Below, in pieces: positions 4,812 to 10,085 of a DNA stretch of 10,085 nt. The notes beneath the pieces were generated by a model. The model searched no databases, was not told where the DNA came from, and saw only the letters and a list, made by a program, of their open reading frames with translations. Position 1 is the first letter of the stretch; each line of letters begins with the position of its first letter. This stretch comes from Intrasporangiaceae bacterium (GTDB lineage Bacteria > Actinomycetota > Actinomycetes > Actinomycetales > Dermatophilaceae): contig JAAYSB010000084.1 of the NCBI GenBank assembly GCA_012518475.1, positions 1 to 10,085 of the forward strand, in the 5' to 3' direction. A program made the translations under genes and the position numbers.

Positions 4812-6164
4812 TTGTCCTCTCGCCCGACCGCCGCAACCTCCACGATGACTGTCCCGGAGGCTGCCGCCCCGGGCGAGCGCATCACCTACGTCCTCGACAC
4901 CTCTGTGCTGCTGTCCGACCCCCGTGCCCTGTTCCGCTTCAAGGAGCACGAGGTCGTTCTGCCGGTCGTCGTCGTCACCGAGCTGGAGGGCAAGCGGCAC
5001 CACCCCGAGCTGGGCTACTTCGCCCGCCAGACCCTCCGGCACCTCGATGAGCTGCGCCTTGAGCACGGCCGGCTCGACGCTCCGATCCCGGTGGGGGACG
5101 ACGGTGGCACTCTTCGGGTCGAGCTCAACCACACCAACCCTGAGGCGCTCCCGGCCGGATTCCGGCTCGGCGACAACGACACCCGCATCCTCGCGGTGGC
5201 CAAGAACCTCTCCGACGAGGGGAATCTGGTCAGTGTCGTGAGCAAGGACGTGCCGATGCGCGTCAAGGCCTCGGCGGTCGGCCTCGACGCCCAGGAGTAC
5301 CGCGCCGAGCTGGCTGTCGACACCGGCTGGACCGGGGTGAGCGAGCTCGACGTCACCGTCGAGGAGATGGACGCCCTCTATGACCACGGCAAGGTCGAGC
5401 ACCTCGGTGCTGCCGAGCTGCCGTGCCACACCGGACTGCGTCTCCTCTCGCCGCGCGGCTCGGGACTGGGGAGGGTCGGGCCGGACAAGCAGATCCGCCT
5501 CGTGCGCGGAGACCGGGACGCCTTCGGTCTGCACGGCCGCTCCGCCGAGCAGCGCATCGCCCTCGACCTGCTCCTCGACCCTGATGTCGGCATCGTCTCC
5601 CTCGGCGGACGCGCCGGCACCGGCAAGTCCGCGCTCGCGCTCTGCGCCGGCCTCGAGGCCGTCATGGAGCGGCGCCAGCACCGCAAGGTCATCGTCTTCC
5701 GGCCGCTGTATGCGGTGGGCGGCCAGGAGCTCGGATACCTGCCCGGCACGGAGAACGACAAGATGGGCCCGTGGGCCCAGGCGGTCTTCGACACCCTCGG
5801 CGCCGTCGCCTCCTCCGAGGTGGTGGAGGAGGTCATCGACCGCGGGATGCTCGAGGTCCTGCCGCTCACGCACATCCGCGGCCGCTCGCTGCACGACGCC
5901 TTCGTCATCGTCGACGAGGCGCAGTCCCTGGAGCGCAACGTCCTCCTCACGGTGCTGTCCCGGGTGGGGCAGAACTCCAAGGTCGTGCTCACCCACGACG
6001 TCGCCCAGCGGGACAACCTGCGGGTCGGTCGGCACGACGGAGTCGCCGCCGTCATCGAGAAGCTCAAGGGGCACCCGCTCTTCGCGCACATCACCTTGAG
6101 CCGCTCCGAGCGCAGTCCGATCGCAGCCCTGGTCACCGACCTCCTCGAGGGCTACGACCACTGA
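4812..6164 (+). CDS. phoH2: PhoH2: PIN (VapC-like) ribonuclease domain fused to PhoH ATPase
   Basis: This 450-residue protein joins two domains. The N-terminal PIN nuclease (about 24-165) begins YVLDTSVLLSDP and has the expected acidic residues D29, E57 (in VTELEGKR), D121/D123 (GDNDTRILAVA) and D146 (SKDVPMR). The C-terminal PhoH ATPase (about 240-450) has Walker A GRAGTGKS (266-273, K272) and Walker B VIVDEAQ (365-371, D368/E369), and ends with an SERSPIA motif. Characterised mycobacterial PhoH2 proteins unwind and cleave RNA in an ATP-dependent way, and this protein is likely to do the same in the cytoplasm. The TTG at 4812-4814 is preferred: CAGGAG at 4798-4803 is 8 nt upstream, while the in-frame ATG at 4845 has no ribosome site. 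No antitoxin-like gene (PhoAT) precedes it. A 9-bp hairpin follows the stop. Confidence 0.95.
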   Translation: MSSRPTAATSTMTVPEAAAPGERITYVLDTSVLLSDPRALFRFKEHEVVLPVVVVTELEGKRHHPELGYFARQTLRHLDELRLEHGRLDAPIPVGDDGGTLRVELNHTNPEALPAGFRLGDNDTRILAVAKNLSDEGNLVSVVSKDVPMRVKASAVGLDAQEYRAELAVDTGWTGVSELDVTVEEMDALYDHGKVEHLGAAELPCHTGLRLLSPRGSGLGRVGPDKQIRLVRGDRDAFGLHGRSAEQRIALDLLLDPDVGIVSLGGRAGTGKSALALCAGLEAVMERRQHRKVIVFRPLYAVGGQELGYLPGTENDKMGPWAQAVFDTLGAVASSEVVEEVIDRGMLEVLPLTHIRGRSLHDAFVIVDEAQSLERNVLLTVLSRVGQNSKVVLTHDVAQRDNLRVGRHDGVAAVIEKLKGHPLFAHITLSRSERSPIAALVTDLLEGYDH

Positions 6165-6179
6165 CCGTCTCTGCACGCG

Positions 6180-6201
6180 GGCCCGGACGGATGTCCGGGC
6201 C
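6180..6201 (+). terminator. Hairpin terminator after phoH2
   Basis: GGCCCGGAC (6180-6188) and GTCCGGGCC (6193-6201) are perfect complements around a GGAT loop, starting 16 nt after the phoH2 stop. There is no T tract, but position and stability fit an actinobacterial terminator. Confidence 0.75.
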
Positions 6202-6233
6202 GCTGCGACGTGGCCACCAGACTGGGCCGTGAT

Positions 6234-6263
6234 TTGGCCAGGGTCGGAGCACGGGCGTACAGT
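6234..6263 (+). promoter_or_regulatory. Candidate sigma-A-type promoter of the lysozyme-like gene
   Basis: TTGGCC (6234-6239) and TACAGT (6258-6263) are separated by 18 bp and lie between the phoH2 terminator and the next gene, about 96 nt before its start codon. The -10 fits TANNNT; the -35 matches the first three bases of TTGACA. This would give a leader of roughly 90 nt. Confidence 0.45.
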
Positions 6264-6275
6264 CGAAAACTCCAG

Positions 6276-6292
6276 GTCACGTTTTGATAACG
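6276..6292 (+). promoter_or_regulatory. Direct-repeat box GTCACG-N5-ATAACG upstream of the lysozyme-like gene
   Basis: GTCACG (6276-6281) and ATAACG (6287-6292) begin 11 bp apart, one helical turn, joined by TTTTG. This resembles the paired GTNAC-type half-sites reported for the actinobacterial response regulator MtrA, which controls cell-wall hydrolase genes. It lies just downstream of the candidate promoter. The match is by eye and the regulator is inferred. Confidence 0.35.
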
Positions 6293-6358
6293 GCTCCTCG
6301 TCGGGACTGACCTGAGCCCCTGCCCCCCGAGTTCGTCCCTGCCCAGGAGATCGTCACC

Positions 6359-7132
6359 ATGGCCCGCTATGAAGGCCGCCATGCCGGTCGGAGTGCCGCG
6401 CCACCGGCCCCTCACTGCACTGCCGGCGACCGCAGCCCGCGCGCCTGGATCCCCCGCGGGTTCACGACGACCTCCTCGCTCTTCTCCCTCTCCCTAGTCG
6501 CAGCCACCGTGGCCGCCGTCGTCGCTGTGCCGTCATCGCAGGACATCCCCACTCTGACCAGCGAGCAGGCCAGAGCCGCCCTTGCGGAGGAGAACGAGAT
6601 CGGCCGGGCGAACCAGGAGGACACCGCCCGACTGCTGGCCGAGCGGATCGACTACGGCGCGTCACGCAGTGCCGAGCGGGCCCGCAAGGAGGCGCAGGAG
6701 ACTGAGACCGCTGCGACGGTGGCCGGCTCACAGGAGCAGCCCGAGGACCAGCTCGCGACCGAGCGCGCCGAGGCTTCGGCCGAGGAGAAGGTCAACCCCG
6801 CTCTCGAGCTCGCGGCGGCCCAGGAGAACCCGCAGGCAGCCGCTCAGGTCCTCATGCCTGAGTTCGGATTCACGGGCGACGGCCAGTGGCAGTGCCTCGT
6901 CAACCTGTGGATGGGCGAGTCGGACTGGCGCTGGTGGGTTGAGAACCCGTCCTCGGGTGCCTATGGCATCCCGCAGTCACTGCCCGCAGACAAGATGGCC
7001 ACCGCCGGTGACGACTGGCGGACCAACCCGGTGACCCAGATCCGATGGGGGCTCGAGTACATCAAGCTGTCGTACGGCACGCCCTGCGGCGCCTGGGAGT
7101 TCTGGCAGGCGCAGGACCCGCACTGGTACTGA
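6359..7132 (+). CDS. Exported or membrane-anchored lysozyme-like (lytic transglycosylase-like) cell-wall protein
   Basis: This 257-residue protein has a basic N-terminus, a hydrophobic segment at about 38-58 (a signal peptide or anchor following RSPRAWIPRG), a charged Glu/Ala/Gln-rich, probably coiled-coil stalk (about 65-150), and a C-terminal domain of about 90 residues. That domain carries NLWMGESDWRWW with E187 as the likely catalytic acid, then NPSSGAYGIPQSLPADKMA, DDWRTNPVTQIRWGLEYIKLSYGTPCGAW and a final HWY. This is the actinobacterial transglycosylase-like fold that cuts or remodels peptidoglycan. C179 and C243 bracket the domain and could be disulfide-bonded outside the cell. CAGGAG (6344-6349) lies 9 nt before the ATG. 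The unusual feature is the Trp-rich segment WRWW after the catalytic Glu. Enzyme activity is inferred from the family; a wall-binding role without catalysis is possible. Confidence 0.85.
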   Translation: MARYEGRHAGRSAAPPAPHCTAGDRSPRAWIPRGFTTTSSLFSLSLVAATVAAVVAVPSSQDIPTLTSEQARAALAEENEIGRANQEDTARLLAERIDYGASRSAERARKEAQETETAATVAGSQEQPEDQLATERAEASAEEKVNPALELAAAQENPQAAAQVLMPEFGFTGDGQWQCLVNLWMGESDWRWWVENPSSGAYGIPQSLPADKMATAGDDWRTNPVTQIRWGLEYIKLSYGTPCGAWEFWQAQDPHWY

Positions 7133-7160
7133 GGCCGCGCTCGTACTGAGGCCGCGCTCG
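7127..7160 (+). repeat. 17-bp perfect tandem duplication spanning the stop codon of the lysozyme-like gene
   Basis: TACTGAGGCCGCGCTCG occurs at 7127-7143 and again directly at 7144-7160. The first copy contains the last Tyr codon and TGA of the gene. The unit is not a multiple of three and the second copy lies entirely in the intergenic region, so the protein is unchanged. It looks like a recent slippage duplication. Confidence 0.9.
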
Positions 7161-7161
7161 G

Positions 7162-7202
7162 GCCGGGTTCCCGGCGACGGCGTCCTCGGCGGTCTCGCCG
7201 CC
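7162..7202. terminator. Pair of small GC hairpins between convergent lysozyme-like gene and coaA
   Basis: GCCGGG (7162-7167) pairs with CCCGGC (7170-7175), and CGGCGG (7186-7191) pairs with CCGCCG (7197-7202). A third stem, AGGTGCG (7261-7267) with CGCACCT (7274-7280), lies nearer the end of coaA. One or more could end transcription from either side. None has a T tract and each stem is only 6-7 bp. The rest of 7133-7310 shows no gene. Confidence 0.35.
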
Positions 7203-7310
7203 GGCGCAGTCAAGGACTCCCCCCAGCGCCCCTCGCCGGTGGAGGTATGTGGGGGGTCGCAGGTGCGTCGGCTCGCACCTCCATCGAGGCGCAGGGTGGG
7301 CGCGGCTGAC

Positions 7311-8267
7311 TCAGACCTTGCGCAGCGAGATGTGCGCGACCTTGTGGTCCTCACCCTTGGTGAGGATGAGGGTGGCGCGGTCCCGCGTCGGCTCGACGTT
7401 CTCGACCAGGTTCGGCTCGTTGATCCGTCCCCAGATGCCGGCCGCGGTGTCGCGGGCCTGGGAGTCGGTGAGCGTCGCATACCGATGGAAGTAGGACTGG
7501 GGGTCGGCGAAGGCGGTCTGGCGCAGACGGAGGAAGCGCTCGACGTACCACTGCCGGATGAGCTCGACCTCGGCGTCGACATAGACGGAGAAGTCGAAGT
7601 AGTCCGAGATGGCCCCGGTGCGTGAGCCGTCCGGGCGGACCGCCGGTGGCTGGAGGACGTTGAGGCCCTCGACGATGAGCACGTCGGGACGGCGCACCTC
7701 GATGACCTCATCCGGGACGATGTCATAGGTGAGGTGTGAGTACACCGGGGCGGTGACGACATCCATCCCGGACTTGACCGAGGCGACGAACTGCGCGAGC
7801 GCCCGGCGGTTGTAGGACTCGGGGAAGCCCTTGCGCTCGAGCAGCCCGCGCCGCTCGAGCTCCGCGTTCGGATAGAGGAACCCGTCGGTCGTGATGAGCT
7901 CGACGCGCGGGGTGTCGGGCCAGCGGAGGAGCAGCTCCTGAAGGATACGTGCGGTCGTTGACTTGCCGACGGCGACCGAGCCGGCGACGCCGATGACGAA
8001 CGGCATCTTCACGCTCTTCTCACCGAGGAAGGCTCCCGTGACCTTGTGCAGGCCGCGGACGGCGTGGACGTAGAAGGTGAGCAGACGAGAGAGCGGGAGA
8101 TAGACCTCCTCGACCTCCGCGACGTCGACCCGGTCCCCGAGGCCACGCACGCGCGCGACCTCGCCGGCGGTGAGATTCATCGGGTGCTCATCCCGCAGGC
8201 GCGCCCACTCGCTCCGACTGAAGTCGAGGTACGGCGAGGGGAAGGCTGGTTCAGGCACGGCCAGCAT
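7311..8267 (-). CDS. coaA: Type I pantothenate kinase CoaA
   Basis: The 318-residue product is close to the E. coli length (316). It phosphorylates pantothenate with ATP, the first and usually rate-controlling step of coenzyme A synthesis, in the cytoplasm. Visible motifs include SPYLDFSRSEWARLR near the N-terminus, Walker A GSVAVGKST (96-104, K102), TTDGFLYPN with D128, FPESYNRRALAQFV, YSHLTYDIVPDE and LIVEGLNVLQ, and the C-terminal INxPNLxENIxPTRxRA block. The last is read here as INEPNLVENVEPTRDRATLIL. The start is taken as ATG 8265-8267; the next ATG upstream (8363) would overlap glmS by 62 bp. No ribosome site precedes 8267. It diverges from glmS with a 34-bp gap, so their promoters overlap. 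Confidence 0.96.
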   Translation of the reverse strand: MLAVPEPAFPSPYLDFSRSEWARLRDEHPMNLTAGEVARVRGLGDRVDVAEVEEVYLPLSRLLTFYVHAVRGLHKVTGAFLGEKSVKMPFVIGVAGSVAVGKSTTARILQELLLRWPDTPRVELITTDGFLYPNAELERRGLLERKGFPESYNRRALAQFVASVKSGMDVVTAPVYSHLTYDIVPDEVIEVRRPDVLIVEGLNVLQPPAVRPDGSRTGAISDYFDFSVYVDAEVELIRQWYVERFLRLRQTAFADPQSYFHRYATLTDSQARDTAAGIWGRINEPNLVENVEPTRDRATLILTKGEDHKVAHISLRKV

Positions 8268-8288
8268 TCTTGCAGCAGTTCTGCCAAG

Positions 8289-8301
8289 TAGGCTGTCGCG
8301 T
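8289..8301 (+). promoter_or_regulatory. Leaderless -10 element of glmS
   Basis: TAGGCT (8289-8294) lies 7 nt before the glmS ATG, so transcription would begin at or next to the start codon. There is no Shine-Dalgarno sequence. A TTGCAG at 8270-8275 is too close (13 bp) to be a normal -35. The element also lies inside the upstream region of coaA. Confidence 0.55.
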
Positions 8302-10085
8302 ATGTGTGGAATCGTCGGATATGTCGGCCCAGCGGCCAATGACAAGGCCCTCGAGGTCGTCATGGAGGGCCTGGCCCGTCTCGAGTACCGGGGCTATGAC
8401 TCCGCTGGAGTGGCGCTCGTCGTCGGGGAGTCCGACGGTGGCGGCCGCGTCGTGTCCGAGAAGCGCGCCGGCAAGCTGGAGAACCTCCGCTCGGCGCTCT
8501 CGGCCCACCCGCTCGAAGAGTCCCGGACGGCGATCGGTCACACCCGCTGGGCGACCCATGGCGGTCCGACCGACCAGAACGCCCACCCTCACCGTGGCGG
8601 CGACGAGGACCGGCTGGCGCTCATCCACAACGGCATCATCGAGAACTTCCACGCGCTCAAGGCTGAGCTCCTCGCCGAGGGTGTCGAGTTCGCCTCCGAG
8701 ACCGACACCGAGGTCGCGGCCAAGCTCGTCGGACGGGAGTACGACCGGCTCGGGGACCTGACCGAGGCCATGCGCGCCGTCGTCGGCCGGCTCGAGGGCG
8801 CCTTCACCCTGCTCGCGGTGCACGCGGACAGCCCGGGTGTCGTCGTCGGCGCCCGCCGCAACAGCCCGCTCGTCGTCGGGCTCGGGGAGGGCGAGAACTT
8901 CCTCGGCAGCGACGTCGCCGCCTTCATCGGCTACACGCGCAACGCCCTCGAGCTCGGCCAGGACCAGATCGTCACCATCACCCCGGACAGCCATGAGGTC
9001 ATCGGCTTCGACGGGACCCCTGCTGAGGGCAAGGCCTATGAGGTGACCTGGGACGCCGCGGCCGCCGAGAAGAGCGGCTACGACACCTTCATGGAGAAGG
9101 AGATCTACGAGCAGCCGCACGCGATCGCCGACACCCTGCTCGGCCGCACCGACGAGGACGGCCGACTCATCCTCGACGAGATGAACATCTCCGAGGAGCA
9201 GCTCGCCAAGGTCGACCGCATCGTCATGGTCGCCTGCGGCACCGCGGCCTACTCCGGGATGGTCGCCAAGTACGCGATCGAGCATTGGACCCGCATCCCG
9301 GTCGAGGTCTCCCTCGCCCACGAGTTCCGCTACAGCGACCCGATTGCGGACGAGCAGACTCTCGTGGTCTCGATCAGCCAGTCCGGCGAGACGATGGACA
9401 CCCTCATGGCGGTCAAGCACGCCCGTGAGCTCGGTGCCCTCACGCTCTCGATCTGCAATACCCACGGCTCGACCATCCCGCGTGAGTCCGACGCGGTCCT
9501 CTACACGCACGCCGGACCGGAGATCGCAGTCGCCTCGACCAAGGGCTTCACCTCGCAGATCACCGCCGCCTACGTCCTCGGCCTCTACCTCGCCCAGCTG
9601 CGCGGGGGCGCCTACGCCGACGACGCGCAGGCTGTCATGCGCGAGCTCCGCTCGATCCCGGACAAGGTCGAGTCCCTCCTCGCCACAATGGGCAGGGTCG
9701 AGGAGATCGCCCGGTTCATGGCCGACTCCCGCTCGGTGCTCTTCCTCGGCCGCAATGTCGGATATCCGATCGCCCTCGAGGGTGCGCTCAAGCTCAAGGA
9801 GATCGCCTACATCCACGCCGAGGGCTTCGCGGCAGGCGAGCTCAAGCACGGCCCGATCGCGCTCATCGAGCCCGGTCAGCCGGTCTTCATCGTCGTGCCC
9901 GGCCCGGACACCCCGCACGAGCTGCACAAGAAGGTCGTCTCCAACATTCAGGAGATCCGCGCTCGCGGTGCCCGCACCCTCGTCATCGCCGAGGAGGGCG
10001 ACGAGGACGTGCTGCCGTTCGCGGACGAGGTGATCCGGGTTCCCGCGTCGCTGCCGTTGCTCATGCCGCTCATGACGATCATCCC
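8302..10085 (+). CDS. glmS: Glutamine-fructose-6-phosphate aminotransferase (isomerizing) GlmS, 3'-truncated
   Basis: The gene is open to the right edge; 594 codons are visible and about 30 are missing. GlmS makes glucosamine-6-phosphate from fructose-6-phosphate and glutamine, the entry to UDP-GlcNAc for peptidoglycan and, in actinobacteria, mycothiol. The N-terminal glutaminase domain starts MCGIVGYVG with nucleophile Cys2, followed by LARLEYRGYDSAGVAL, GHTRWATHG and NGIIENF. Two SIS sugar-isomerase domains follow: VACGTAAYSG (C312), SISQSGETMDT (357-367), ASTKGFTSQ, then ALEGALKLKE (K497, E500) and ELKHGP (H516), matching E. coli K485, E488 and H504. The start follows from the obligatory Met-Cys N-terminus. 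No glmS ribozyme is possible, since no leader exists between the -10 element and the ATG. Confidence 0.97.
   Translation, partial: MCGIVGYVGPAANDKALEVVMEGLARLEYRGYDSAGVALVVGESDGGGRVVSEKRAGKLENLRSALSAHPLEESRTAIGHTRWATHGGPTDQNAHPHRGGDEDRLALIHNGIIENFHALKAELLAEGVEFASETDTEVAAKLVGREYDRLGDLTEAMRAVVGRLEGAFTLLAVHADSPGVVVGARRNSPLVVGLGEGENFLGSDVAAFIGYTRNALELGQDQIVTITPDSHEVIGFDGTPAEGKAYEVTWDAAAAEKSGYDTFMEKEIYEQPHAIADTLLGRTDEDGRLILDEMNISEEQLAKVDRIVMVACGTAAYSGMVAKYAIEHWTRIPVEVSLAHEFRYSDPIADEQTLVVSISQSGETMDTLMAVKHARELGALTLSICNTHGSTIPRESDAVLYTHAGPEIAVASTKGFTSQITAAYVLGLYLAQLRGGAYADDAQAVMRELRSIPDKVESLLATMGRVEEIARFMADSRSVLFLGRNVGYPIALEGALKLKEIAYIHAEGFAAGELKHGPIALIEPGQPVFIVVPGPDTPHELHKKVVSNIQEIRARGARTLVIAEEGDEDVLPFADEVIRVPASLPLLMPLMTII

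Noticed and set aside
4692..6176. 494-residue open frame on the minus strand opposite phoH2
   Set aside because: Antisense shadow of phoH2 with low-complexity acidic composition and no domain; the plus-strand gene has intact PIN and Walker motifs.
6264..6358. Possible c-di-AMP (ydaO-type) riboswitch before the lysozyme-like gene
   Set aside because: Such riboswitches often precede actinobacterial wall hydrolases, but the conserved blocks of the class are not visible and the leader of about 90 nt is too short.
8268..8301. glmS ribozyme
   Set aside because: Known in Firmicutes leaders; here only 34 bp separate coaA and glmS and a -10 hexamer sits 7 nt before the ATG, leaving no room.
8251..9927. 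558-residue open frame on the minus strand opposite glmS
   Set aside because: It is the antisense shadow of glmS, whose Met-Cys start and SIS motifs are unmistakable; the shadow protein is Asp/Glu/Gly/Arg/Val-rich with no family motif, an effect of high GC.

Overview
The window is a stretch of conserved chromosome from a high-GC Gram-positive bacterium, most likely an actinobacterium of the Micrococcales type (the family cannot be fixed from this sequence). Three things support this: strong G/C preference at third codon positions, a mycothiol-pathway enzyme (mca) found only in actinobacteria, and a gene order greA(-), DUF4307(-), mca(+), small membrane protein(+), hemolysin III-like(-), short cis-prenyltransferase(+) that matches, from memory, the Rv1080c-Rv1086 segment of Mycobacterium tuberculosis. 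coaA and a PIN-PhoH fusion (phoH2) also lie near that segment in mycobacteria. No tRNA, rRNA, insertion sequence, phage gene or CRISPR array was seen.

Layout. 1-254: 3' end of threonine dehydratase (ilvA), converging on greA across a perfect 16-bp hairpin (274-307). 350-1403: greA and a DUF4307 membrane protein, both on the minus strand, separated by a leader with two competing hairpins. 1433-2865: mca and an overlapping small membrane protein, divergent from DUF4307 with only 29 bp between the annotated starts. 2890-3693: hemolysin III/TrhA-like membrane protein on the minus strand. 3813-4577: short-type cis-prenyl diphosphate synthase, divergent from the previous gene, with a long palindrome in the shared upstream region. 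4812-6164: PIN-PhoH protein, closed by a 9-bp hairpin. 6359-7132: exported or anchored lysozyme-like protein. 7311-8267: pantothenate kinase (coaA, minus). 8302-10085: glucosamine-fructose-6-phosphate aminotransferase (glmS), running off the window and divergent from coaA with a 34-bp gap.

How the genes fit together. They are mostly housekeeping genes in short transcription units: branched-chain amino acid synthesis (ilvA), transcript cleavage (greA), thiol detoxification (mca), CoA synthesis (coaA), and a cell-envelope theme (cis-prenyltransferase, lysozyme-like protein, glmS for UDP-GlcNAc supply). PhoH2 is the RNA-directed member. Several starts (glmS, and the alternative hemolysin III start) have no Shine-Dalgarno sequence but a TANNNT hexamer exactly 7 nt upstream, as expected of leaderless actinobacterial mRNAs.

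I found no convincing wholly new system. The points most worth a second look are the mutually exclusive hairpins ahead of greA, the 13+13-bp palindrome ahead of the prenyltransferase, the direct-repeat box ahead of the lysozyme-like gene, and phoH2 without a recognisable antitoxin gene.
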